The notes beneath the pieces were generated by a model. It made no database searches. It was given only the letters and a program-made list of their open reading frames with translations, and was not told the DNA's origin. A DNA stretch of 14,894 nt. Origin: Caldisericia bacterium. GTDB taxonomy: Bacteria; Caldisericota; Caldisericia; B22-G15. Below, piece after piece: positions 8,013 to 14,834 of the stretch. Position numbers and translations under genes: made by a program. Numbering within the stretch: the first letter of the stretch is position 1; every line of letters starts with the position of its first letter. Location: NCBI GenBank assembly GCA_021158845.1, contig JAGGSY010000061.1:1-14894 (forward strand), in the 5' to 3' direction.

Positions 8013-10603
8013 TAACCCTCAAGCTCTTTAAGATGTTTTTTAAGTAGTTTCAAGGTGTTGGCATCCTCTTTTAATTTTAATTCACTTTCTTCCACCACAT
8101 TCCTTGGGGCTTTATCCCTAAAATTAGGATTTGACAATCTTGAGGTTAAATTCTCTATCTCCTTTTCAAGTTTTTCTATACTCTTCTTTAACTTTCTTAT
8201 ACTTTCCTCAATTGGAAAATCTTTATTTAAATATAGATATATCTCGTTTCCAAGCACAGCATCGCTTATCCTTCTTAAACCACCAATCTCCTCTGAGACT
8301 ATTTCAGAGGAAGATAGGTGCTCAATATACCTCTTCCAGTATTCAAGCTTCTTGTTAGAAAACTTTATAAAAACTTTTTCTTTCTTTCTTACAGGGATAT
8401 TTAGTATACTCTTTAAATTTCTTATGCTTCTTGTTATCTCCATGAATTCATTAAATTCATCCTCAATGTTTTCATCCCTAATAAAATCATCTGGTTCTGG
8501 ATATGAGGAAAGCATGATGCTTTTCTCCTTAACAGGAAGAAGCTTAAACAATTTCTCAGTTATAAAGGGAATAAATGGGTGTAAAAGTTTAAGGGAGTTG
8601 GAAAACACAGTAAAGAGGACCCATTTTGCTGTTGAATCAGTCCTTAACTTTGAAATCTCAATGTACCAATCACAGAATTCATGCCAGAAGAATTCATAGA
8701 GAGAATTGGATATCTCGCCGAACTCATAGTTTTCTATAAGTTCATTTGCCCTCTCACTTATCTTTGAAAGTCGTGTTAGAATCCATATATCTTCTCTTCT
8801 AAATTCAGGTGATGAAACTGATTCTGGGGCAAAATCTTTAAGTGTGTTTATAACAAATCTTCCTGCATTCCATATCTTATTCATGAAATTCCTTGCAAAC
8901 TTCACCCTTCCCTCAGAGAAGTTTATATCCTGACCACCCACTGTGGAGAGAAGTGCAAAGGTATATCTTGTAGCATCTGCTCCATACTTATCTAAAAGTT
9001 CCAGTGGATCTATAACATTTCCAAGAGTCTTACTCATCTTCTTTCCCCTCTCATCCCTTATAAGCCCATGGAGATACACATGTTTGAAAGGTTCCTCCTT
9101 CATAAAGTACATTCCAAACATTATCATCCTTGCCACCCAGAAAAAGAGTATGTCATAACCTGTGACAAGAAGGGATGTTGGGTAAAAGTATTCAAGATCC
9201 TTAGTCTTTTCAGGCCAGCCAAGAGTGGCAAAGGGCCAGAGTCCTGATGAAAACCATGTATCAAGAACATCTGGGTCTCTCTCAACCTCTCCACCACACT
9301 TTGGACATTTATCTATCTCTTCAATAGATGCTGTAACCTCTCCACACTCTTTGCAGTAATATATGGGTATTCTATGTCCCCACCATATCTGCCTTGATAT
9401 ACACCAATCTTTTATATTGGTAAGCCAATCTTCATAGACCTTCGCCCATCTCTCTGGTATTATTTTTACCTTACCCTCCTTTACAACCTTTAATCCCTCC
9501 TCGGCGAGTGGTTTCATCTTTATAAACCACTGCTTTGAAATCATTGGCTCAATGGCAGTCTTACATCTATCATGAATACCTATAGAGTGAACATAATCTT
9601 CAACCTTTACAAGATATCCCTTCTCTTTTAATTCCTCAACTATTCTCTCCCTCGCCTCCTCTCTTGTGAGTCCCTTAAATTTACCACCATTCTCATTTAT
9701 AGTAGCATCCAAAGTAAAAATGTTTATCTTCGGAAGATTGTGTCTCTCACCCATCTCAAAATCGTTGGGATCATGGGCAGGGGTAATCTTAACAGCACCT
9801 GTTCCAAACTCTATATCCACCTTTTCATCAGCAATTATGGGTATTTTCCTCCCAACAAGTGGAAGTATAACAATCTTTCCAACATAATCCTTGTATCTTT
9901 CATCCTCTGGATTTACAGCAACTGCTGTATCTCCAAGCATGGTTTCAGGTCTTGTTGTGGCAACTACAATGCCACCATCTCCATCTTCAAAGGGATACCT
10001 TACATAGTAAAGCTTCGTCTTTTCCTCTTTGTACTCAACCTCAAGGTCAGAGAGAGCGGTATGGCATTTTGGGCACCAATTTATCATATACTCTCCCCTA
10101 TATATTTTTCCATCATTGTATAACTTTACAAAGGCTTCAAGGACAGATCTCTGATAGGGTCTATCCATGGTAAATCTGTGTCTCTTCCAATCAGCTGCTA
10201 TTCCAAGTCTCTTTTGTTGATTTACAATTCTATCTCCATACTTCTCCTTCCACTCCCACACCTTTTTAAGAAACTCCTCTCTACCAAGCTTATCCTTAGT
10301 AAGTCCCTTCTTCATCAACTCTCTCTCCACCATAAGCTGAGTTGCTATACCTGCATGGTCAACTCCAGGAAGCCAGAGAGTTTCAAATCCCTTCATTTTT
10401 TTGAACCTTATCATTATGTCCTGAATGGTAGAGTCAAAGGCATGGCCAAGATGAAGAGACCCAGTAACATTTGGTGGAGGCATGACAATGGTATAGGGTT
10501 TACGAGATTTATCTACCTTTGCATGGAAAAGATCTTCTCTTAACCAGAATTCATAAATCTCTTTTTCAATTTCGTGAGGCGTGTAAACAGATTTCAAGTC
10601 CAT
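8012..10603 (-). CDS. valS: Valyl-tRNA synthetase
   Basis: A class I aminoacyl-tRNA synthetase that charges tRNA-Val. The 863-residue protein has the HIGH-type motif as PPPNVTGSLHLGH (H51-H54) and the KMSKS-type motif as KMSKT at 522-526. Between them lies a large CP1 editing domain, with TTRPETMLGDTAVAVNP and GTGAVKITPAHDPNDFE. It also has zinc-finger-like CxxC pairs (CPKCHTALSD; CKECGEV with CPKCGGEV) and the DVLDTWFSSGLWPF segment. The C-terminal anticodon-binding domain is followed by a lysine/glutamate-rich coiled coil of about 65 residues, as in bacterial ValRS. The ATG is preceded by AAGGAGGAG. It has its own probable promoter and is followed directly by folC. Confidence 0.97.
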   Translation of the reverse strand: MDLKSVYTPHEIEKEIYEFWLREDLFHAKVDKSRKPYTIVMPPPNVTGSLHLGHAFDSTIQDIMIRFKKMKGFETLWLPGVDHAGIATQLMVERELMKKGLTKDKLGREEFLKKVWEWKEKYGDRIVNQQKRLGIAADWKRHRFTMDRPYQRSVLEAFVKLYNDGKIYRGEYMINWCPKCHTALSDLEVEYKEEKTKLYYVRYPFEDGDGGIVVATTRPETMLGDTAVAVNPEDERYKDYVGKIVILPLVGRKIPIIADEKVDIEFGTGAVKITPAHDPNDFEMGERHNLPKINIFTLDATINENGGKFKGLTREEARERIVEELKEKGYLVKVEDYVHSIGIHDRCKTAIEPMISKQWFIKMKPLAEEGLKVVKEGKVKIIPERWAKVYEDWLTNIKDWCISRQIWWGHRIPIYYCKECGEVTASIEEIDKCPKCGGEVERDPDVLDTWFSSGLWPFATLGWPEKTKDLEYFYPTSLLVTGYDILFFWVARMIMFGMYFMKEEPFKHVYLHGLIRDERGKKMSKTLGNVIDPLELLDKYGADATRYTFALLSTVGGQDINFSEGRVKFARNFMNKIWNAGRFVINTLKDFAPESVSSPEFRREDIWILTRLSKISERANELIENYEFGEISNSLYEFFWHEFCDWYIEISKLRTDSTAKWVLFTVFSNSLKLLHPFIPFITEKLFKLLPVKEKSIMLSSYPEPDDFIRDENIEDEFNEFMEITRSIRNLKSILNIPVRKKEKVFIKFSNKKLEYWKRYIEHLSSSEIVSEEIGGLRRISDAVLGNEIYLYLNKDFPIEESIRKLKKSIEKLEKEIENLTSRLSNPNFRDKAPRNVVEESELKLKEDANTLKLLKKHLKELEG

Positions 10604-10635
10604 TAGAACTCCTCCTTAATTCTTCTCTTTTGAAA

Positions 10636-10663
10636 ATTATACAATAAATTAATATTATCCAAA
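10636..10663 (-). promoter_or_regulatory. Probable valS promoter
   Basis: In the 66-base gap between ribF and valS there is a perfect TATAAT at 10641-10636 on the minus strand, with a weak -35 (TTTGGA, 10663-10658, 16-base spacer). Initiation would be near 10629, giving a leader of about 25 bases that carries the GGAGG. The -35 match is poor, so confidence is moderate. This promoter could also serve folC, the zinc-ribbon gene and the rnf genes, because no other clear promoter was seen before 1230. Confidence 0.45.
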
Positions 10664-10669
10664 AGTAAA

Positions 10670-11389
10670 TCAGATTTTCTTTATAAATTTAACCTCTCTC
10701 ACACCTTCATTTGAATAGTCAGGAACATAAATTTCATTGTCTCTAACATGTGCAATAAACTCTTCCCCATCTATCTTAACCATGTAAGACCCAGAAGGTG
10801 GTAACAATTTTAACTCTTCTGTTTTCAATACCTTTTTAATAACTCTTCCAAATACAAAGTATTGATGAAACAAGAACCTGTTTGCAGTCTCAATTTCTCC
10901 TTTTCTAATAAGTTCCCTTATTTTGCTACTACTTATCTTTTCACCGTTTCTTCTCTCCTCTGTAACACTTATCACATGAAATCCAAAATTTTTTCCAAAA
11001 TTGTAAAGTAAATTCACATCACCTTCCCTTTTATGTCCAAACCTAAAATTTTTTCCAACGATTACAGTTCTCAACCTAATCTTAGTTATCAAGAAATCAA
11101 TGAATTCATTGGGTTTCAACAAAGAGATTTCTCTATTGAAAGGCAAAAATATAACTGCGTCAATGTTCAAATCTTTAAGTATCATTACCTTTTCCCTGGG
11201 CAGGAAAGCTACATTTTTCTCTTTCCCAAAATATATGAATGGTGGTGGGAAGAAGGAAAGGATAACCTTTTTCCCTTCAGATTCTGACAGTTTCTCTATG
11301 AGTTTAACATGACCAATATGAATGGCATCAAAACTTCCAATGGATAGATTTACATCGTAAAGATTGGGTAAATTGTAAAAAACCTTCAT
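10670..11389 (-). CDS. ribF: RibF-like FAD synthetase with shortened, degenerate riboflavin-kinase domain
   Basis: The N-terminal 173 residues form a nucleotidyltransferase of the RibF FAD-synthetase type, which joins AMP from ATP to FMN. Motifs are GSFDAIHIGH (18-27), FFPPP (46-50), VGKNFRFG with KREGD (111-124), and ISSSKIRELI (152-161). Normal bifunctional RibF is about 300 residues with a flavokinase barrel of about 125. Here only 64 residues follow (176-239). They keep strand-like segments (YFVFGRV, SGSYMVKI, EVKFIKKI) but lack the GxPTAN loop that binds ATP/Mg and riboflavin. FMN formation by this protein is therefore unlikely; FAD synthesis is plausible. The reading frame is clean, with a proper stop, so it does not look like a fresh frameshift. 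The ATG overlaps the truB stop by four bases without a clear Shine-Dalgarno, suggesting reinitiation. truB-ribF adjacency is the usual bacterial order. Confidence 0.88.
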   Translation of the reverse strand: MKVFYNLPNLYDVNLSIGSFDAIHIGHVKLIEKLSESEGKKVILSFFPPPFIYFGKEKNVAFLPREKVMILKDLNIDAVIFLPFNREISLLKPNEFIDFLITKIRLRTVIVGKNFRFGHKREGDVNLLYNFGKNFGFHVISVTEERRNGEKISSSKIRELIRKGEIETANRFLFHQYFVFGRVIKKVLKTEELKLLPPSGSYMVKIDGEEFIAHVRDNEIYVPDYSNEGVREVKFIKKI

Positions 11390-12291
11390 GATATGTTAAA
11401 TATTCTTACAGGCTTTAACTCTCCAACCCCCTCAAAAAATTTTCCTATCCCCACAGCTTTCCCTCTGGAATCCAACACCAACACATACCCTCCCCTTAAA
11501 TAGGGATGATCAAATCTAATCTGGTTGCCTGTTTTAAATAGGAATAATTTGCGTTTTGGAAGAGCAACTCGGGGAATAAAGTCAAGAAAGTCCTCTATGC
11601 TCATGATCATTTCATTGAAATTGCCACTTTTAGCGTAATTTATAATATCATCAAGATGAAGACTCTCCTTCACCTCAAGTTTTCCAACAGCAGTTCTTAC
11701 AAGGTAGGAAAGGGTTCCACCAACATTCAACTTTTTTCCTATATCCCTTGCCAAGCTTCTCATATATGTTCCAGATGAACACAAAATTTTGAAGTTAAAT
11801 TTTGGATGCCTTCCTTCTCTGAAGTTGTATATATCAAATTGAAATATCTCAACCTCCTTCTCCTTTAGCTGCACCTCTTTTCCTTTCTTTGCAAGTTCAT
11901 AAGCTCTCTTTCCATCAATTCTCTTCGCAGAGAACTTTGGAGGAATCTGATTTATCTTTCCAATGAAACTCTCCCTCAATGCTTCCACATCTTTTAGAGT
12001 TATATGGCTTGCATCCTTCTCATAGATTACCTTTCCCCATATGTCGTGGGTATCAGTTTCTATGCCAAGCGTTATTTCACCCTCATATTCTTTCGGTAAC
12101 AGAAGTAGAAGTGATGTGAGTTTTGTAGCTTCTCCTATAAGAACAGGTAATACACCCTGAGCCATGAAGTCTATTATACCTCCATGCCCAGCTTTCTTAA
12201 CCCCTATTATCCTTTTAACAACAGAGAGTAAACCAAAAGAGGTTATTCCTGGAGGTTTGTAGACATTAATTATCCCTGTTAGATCTCTCAA
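11386..12291 (-). CDS. truB: tRNA pseudouridine(55) synthase with divergent catalytic loop
   Basis: TruB converts U55 of tRNA to pseudouridine. The 301-residue protein has NVYKPPGITSF (9-19), the catalytic loop GHGGIIDFMAQGVLPV (35-50) with Asp41 in the nucleophile position, YEGEITLGIETDTHD, QIPPKFSAKRIDGKRAYELAKKG split over the family motif II region, CSSGTYMRSLARDIG, and a C-terminal PUA-like domain (about 248-301). The usual loop is GHTGTLDPLATGVLP; here T-G-T-L becomes G-G-I-I and the proline after Asp becomes Phe. Activity is still expected because Asp, the Tyr of the KxxG/AYxxA motif and the GTYxRSLxxDxG motif remain. Translation begins at TTG 12291 with AAAGGAG seven bases upstream, overlapping the nrnA end by 26 bases. 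No in-frame ATG lies nearby. Confidence 0.92.
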   Translation of the reverse strand: MRDLTGIINVYKPPGITSFGLLSVVKRIIGVKKAGHGGIIDFMAQGVLPVLIGEATKLTSLLLLLPKEYEGEITLGIETDTHDIWGKVIYEKDASHITLKDVEALRESFIGKINQIPPKFSAKRIDGKRAYELAKKGKEVQLKEKEVEIFQFDIYNFREGRHPKFNFKILCSSGTYMRSLARDIGKKLNVGGTLSYLVRTAVGKLEVKESLHLDDIINYAKSGNFNEMIMSIEDFLDFIPRVALPKRKLFLFKTGNQIRFDHPYLRGGYVLVLDSRGKAVGIGKFFEGVGELKPVRIFNIS

Positions 12292-13222
12292 CTTTAATCT
12301 CCTTTATTATACTTTCAATTATCTCTTCTGGTTCTCCCTCTATCTCAAAACCAGCAGCGTTTATATGTCCTCCTCCACCAAATTTCATTGCTATTTTTTT
12401 AACATCAACGGAGTCTTTACTTCTCATGCTCACTTTAAAGTAATTCTCTCTCCTCTCCTTGAGAAGCACAGCAACATCTGCCTCTCTTGACTTATTTAGG
12501 AACTCAACTGCCCCTTCGGCATCCTCCTCTGAAGCATCAAATTCTTCAAAATCTGAGAGTAGTAGAACAGAATATATAAGATGATCCTTCTTCTTTAATT
12601 TCTCAAGTGCTCTTCCAAGGATCTTAAGAGCTTTGAGTGGTTTCATATTGTAAACCATTTTAGCAAGATAGGAAGCCTCTGCACCATGTCTTACAAGGTA
12701 AGTGGCTGCCTCAAATGTCTTGAGTGTTGTATTGGGAAATCTGAAGGAACCTGTATCGGTCATAATTCCAACATAGAGAGGATTGGCTATACTCTTATCA
12801 ACTTCAACATTTAACTCATTAAGAAGTTTTAGAACAAGCTCTGAAGTTGAAGAAGATGTGGGATCTATAAAATTAAGTTCTCCAAAGGAAAAATTTGATG
12901 GGTGGTGATCTATGTTTATCTTAATTGGGATTTTCATTAACTTTTTCTTCAAAGATTCAACTCTTCCTATATCTGAACAATCAAGAATTATAGCCACATC
13001 TATATCTTTAGGATTGAAGTCTGTTTTAATAAGTTCTGCGCCTTCAAGAAAGGAATAAATCTGTGGAACCTTATTCGGTAAAACTGGAACAACTCTCTTA
13101 TTTAACTTTTTAAGTCCAAAATACAGACCAAGAGTTGAACCTACCGCATCACCATCAGGGTTCTCGTGTGATATTATAAGAATCTTTTTGCTATTCAGTA
13201 TCTTCTCTGCTATCTTCTTCAT
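12266..13222 (-). CDS. nrnA: DHH/DHHA1 phosphoesterase, NrnA-type nanoRNase / pAp phosphatase
   Basis: NrnA proteins degrade very short RNAs (and in several bacteria c-di-nucleotide products) and dephosphorylate pAp, using two Mn ions. The 318-residue sequence has the DHH-domain motifs in order: SHENPDGDAVGS (18-29), DCSD (81-84), DHHPSN (105-110), and TDTGSFRFPNT. The DHHA1 substrate motif GGGGHINAAG is at 282-291. Length is normal for the family. It overlaps the end of rbfA by 32 bases and has no convincing Shine-Dalgarno, so translation is probably coupled. The rbfA-nrnA-truB-ribF order is a common bacterial arrangement, which supports the call. The exact substrate is not fixed by sequence. 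Confidence 0.93.
   Translation of the reverse strand: MKKIAEKILNSKKILIISHENPDGDAVGSTLGLYFGLKKLNKRVVPVLPNKVPQIYSFLEGAELIKTDFNPKDIDVAIILDCSDIGRVESLKKKLMKIPIKINIDHHPSNFSFGELNFIDPTSSSTSELVLKLLNELNVEVDKSIANPLYVGIMTDTGSFRFPNTTLKTFEAATYLVRHGAEASYLAKMVYNMKPLKALKILGRALEKLKKKDHLIYSVLLLSDFEEFDASEEDAEGAVEFLNKSREADVAVLLKERRENYFKVSMRSKDSVDVKKIAMKFGGGGHINAAGFEIEGEPEEIIESIIKEIKVERSNRDN
12299..12305 (-). promoter_or_regulatory. Ribosome binding site supporting the TTG start of truB
   Basis: AAAGGAG on the minus strand, seven bases before TTG at 12291, sits inside the nrnA coding sequence. It decides the start, since the frame has no ATG or GTG close by that would include the conserved N-terminus. Confidence 0.7.
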
Positions 13223-13562
13223 GTTTCAATTTTTCAAGAATTTCAATGACTCTATAGCCTCTATCAATACTTTTATCCTCCTTGAAGGTTAGAATTGGTG
13301 TGTATCTTAGTCTCATAACCCTTCCAATCTCTTCCTGAATGAATTTAGTTGCAGATTTCAAACCTTTAAAGACAATCTCTTTTTTTGCCTTATCATGAAT
13401 GTATATGTATACTGTAGCTCTCTTTAGATCCTTTGAAAATTTAACGTCTGTGATTGTGAGAAATTCATCTCTTATTCTTGGATCCTGAATCTTTTCTCTT
13501 AAAAGAGTTGAGATTTCCTTTTTAAATGTCTTTTTAAGTTTTTCCTGTCTTAAAGTGCTCAC
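13191..13562 (-). CDS. rbfA: Ribosome-binding factor A (leaderless GTG start)
   Basis: RbfA is a small KH-fold protein that binds the 30S subunit and helps mature the 5' end region of 16S rRNA. The 123-residue protein shows the family pattern: a basic N-terminal helix (RQEKLKKTFKKEISTLL), then IQDPRI, then ITDVKFSKDLKRATVYI, and the region ending in LRYTPILTFKEDKSIDRGYRV. Length fits. The start is GTG 13562, directly six bases after a TATAAT; the mRNA is probably leaderless, since AAAG abuts the GTG and leaves no Shine-Dalgarno spacing. The N-terminal length from this GTG matches known RbfA proteins. It heads the rbfA-nrnA-truB-ribF set. Confidence 0.92.
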   Translation of the reverse strand: MSTLRQEKLKKTFKKEISTLLREKIQDPRIRDEFLTITDVKFSKDLKRATVYIYIHDKAKKEIVFKGLKSATKFIQEEIGRVMRLRYTPILTFKEDKSIDRGYRVIEILEKLKHEEDSREDTE

Positions 13563-13568
13563 CTTTAA

Positions 13569-13577
13569 ATTATACCA
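13569..13577 (-). promoter_or_regulatory. Extended -10 promoter for leaderless rbfA transcript
   Basis: Minus-strand TGGTATAAT (13577-13569) is a perfect extended -10 element. It begins one base after the stop codon of the DUF523 gene and is followed by six bases (TTAAAG) and then the GTG at 13562. No good -35 is visible, as is common for extended -10 promoters. Transcription would start at the G of the start codon. Confidence 0.55.
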
Positions 13578-13991
13578 CTAAATATCTTTCTCACTTATCA
13601 CCCTTACACCTTCTCTCTCAAGTAATCTCGTTGTTATACCTTTTCCTTTTATCCTTACACCTTTAAATGTTCCATCGTATATGTAATTCACTCCACATGA
13701 TGGACTTCCATCTTTAAAAATTGCCTCTTTAATTCTATAAAGCTTTGCTATTTTTAATACCTCCTCTGCCCCCCTCTTAAAATTTTCAGTTAAATCTTCT
13801 CCTTCCGCAGAATAGACTCTATCTCCCCTTATTTCAGAGGGAGAACGAGGAGTTGAAAGTCCACCAAGCTGCTCTGGACAAACCGGTATCAGAATTTCAT
13901 CTTTAAGGAGGGAGATTATTTTCTCGTTCCTATTGTTGCCGCCATCATACTTACAATTAATACCAAGCAAACACGCACTAACAATCTTCAT
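13578..13991 (-). CDS. DUF523 / TudS-type cysteine protein (putative thiouracil desulfurase)
   Basis: The 137-residue protein matches the DUF523 family along its length: SACLLGINCKYDGG (5-18), PVCPEQLGGLSTPR (36-49), a DLTENFKRGAEEVL segment, FKDGSPSCG, and YDGTFKG. Some DUF523 proteins (TudS) are known to desulfurate 2-thiouracil using a [4Fe-4S] cluster held by three conserved cysteines. C7, C38 and C99 here fall in the equivalent contexts; C13 is a fourth cysteine. That this one acts on thiouracil, for example in turnover of thiolated tRNA bases, is inference. Start ATG 13991 fits the family N-terminus, but there is no Shine-Dalgarno and no -10 box at leaderless distance, which is odd for this window. 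It lies 51 bases after the GNAT-like gene, across a GC-rich hairpin. Confidence 0.87.
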   Translation of the reverse strand: MKIVSACLLGINCKYDGGNNRNEKIISLLKDEILIPVCPEQLGGLSTPRSPSEIRGDRVYSAEGEDLTENFKRGAEEVLKIAKLYRIKEAIFKDGSPSCGVNYIYDGTFKGVRIKGKGITTRLLEREGVRVISEKDI

Positions 13992-14013
13992 TGGATAAAC
14001 TGAATTGATATGC

Positions 14014-14033
14014 TGGGGGGCAGTTGCCCCCCA
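14014..14033 (-). terminator. GC-rich hairpin between two genes, possible terminator or attenuator
   Basis: An eight-base-pair perfect inverted repeat (TGGGGGGC and GCCCCCCA around a four-base loop, 14022-14025) lies ten bases after the stop of the upstream gene. Such a G6/C6 stem stands out in AT-rich DNA. Downstream on the minus strand the sequence is AT-rich but not a clean U run, so full rho-independent termination is uncertain; partial readthrough into the DUF523 gene or transcript end protection are alternatives. Confidence 0.5.
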
Positions 14034-14042
14034 AAGGTTGAT

Positions 14043-14768
14043 TTATACTTCCACTTTTTCTGGAAGTATGAGTTTTTCGTTTTTCTTTAGAAGCTCTTCA
14101 GAGACTGGCTTTTCAAACTTTGTACCAATGTAATCCTCAATGTATTCCCTTACCACTGCATCCCAATACTCTTTGGTTATGTAATACACCCTTGCTCCAC
14201 CAAGTTCATGCTGATACTCAGGCCATGGATAGGATGGCTGAGCCATTCCAACTCCCCATCTCTTCCATCCATTATAGCTTTCGTATGTTGCCCAGAATTC
14301 CTTATTTCCGAGAATTTCAAAGGCATAGAAGGTTTTTGCATAGTACATTATTGCACCGACTCTTGCACCTCTCTTGAAAGCCATTGTGTGAAGAGAGATG
14401 TTGATGTCTTTATTCATAAGTCTTCCATTGGCAAAACCGGCAAGTTTCCCATCAATAAGGCCAAGAAGGGTATATGGGTCTTTAAGTCTATTTCTATACC
14501 ATCCAAGAACTTCAGCATAGACCCTTGCTCCTACTATATCGTAAAAGTCATGGTCAACCTTCATAACTTCCTGAAGGTAAGAGAGAAGAAGAGGTGCTTC
14601 CTCTTTTTTTGCCTCTCTAATAACCATGGTTTCGCCTGTTTTTAGCTTTACTGATACAGGCTCCCACGGTTTAAGATGAAGGGATGGACCTGAAAGTAAA
14701 GGCTCAATTTCAGCAACATCAAAAATAACCTTATCCTGTGACACTTTTTCAGGTGGATTCTTTCTCAT
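14043..14768 (-). CDS. GNAT-like N-acetyltransferase-fold protein of unknown function
   Basis: A 241-residue soluble protein with no signal peptide or membrane segment. Residues 48-57 (MVIREAKKEE) followed by a helix read like the first strand and helix of GNAT acetyltransferases. YTLLGLIDGKLAGFANG (99-115) resembles the central GNAT strands. FKRGARVGA (131-139) could be a reduced acetyl-CoA pyrophosphate loop. The C-terminal part is rich in aromatic residues (for example WATYESYNGWKRWGVG, 159-174) and departs from common GNATs. The first 45 residues form an extra N-terminal region. Substrate is unknown, and the fold call itself is moderate. The ATG has AAGGAGG seven bases upstream and a promoter with good boxes, so it starts its own transcript. 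A hairpin follows the stop. Confidence 0.8.
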   Translation of the reverse strand: MRKNPPEKVSQDKVIFDVAEIEPLLSGPSLHLKPWEPVSVKLKTGETMVIREAKKEEAPLLLSYLQEVMKVDHDFYDIVGARVYAEVLGWYRNRLKDPYTLLGLIDGKLAGFANGRLMNKDINISLHTMAFKRGARVGAIMYYAKTFYAFEILGNKEFWATYESYNGWKRWGVGMAQPSYPWPEYQHELGGARVYYITKEYWDAVVREYIEDYIGTKFEKPVSEELLKKNEKLILPEKVEV

Positions 14769-14806
14769 TTTTGTTCCTCCTTATGTTCAAAGTTTTTACA
14801 AATTTA

Positions 14807-14834
14807 ATAATATTTAACTTAAATAAAAAGTCAA
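14807..14834 (-). promoter_or_regulatory. Sigma70-type promoter for the GNAT-like gene
   Basis: Minus-strand TTGACT (14834-14829, 5 of 6) and TATTAT (14812-14807, 5 of 6) are separated by 16 bases. Initiation near 14800 would give a leader of about 30 bases carrying AAGGAGG before ATG 14768. It lies in the only sizeable gene-free stretch of the window (14769-14894). Confidence 0.55.

Noticed and set aside
8055..8699. Plus-strand 214-codon frame opposite the valS 3' region
   Set aside because: Low-complexity S/F/L-rich translation caused by the antisense of a K/E-rich coiled coil.
10604..10669. Possible T-box leader before valS
   Set aside because: The gap to the previous gene is only 66 bases and the likely leader about 25 bases, far too short for a T-box element.
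11386..11389. FMN riboswitch expected upstream of a flavin gene
   Set aside because: ribF overlaps truB by four bases and there is no leader to hold one.
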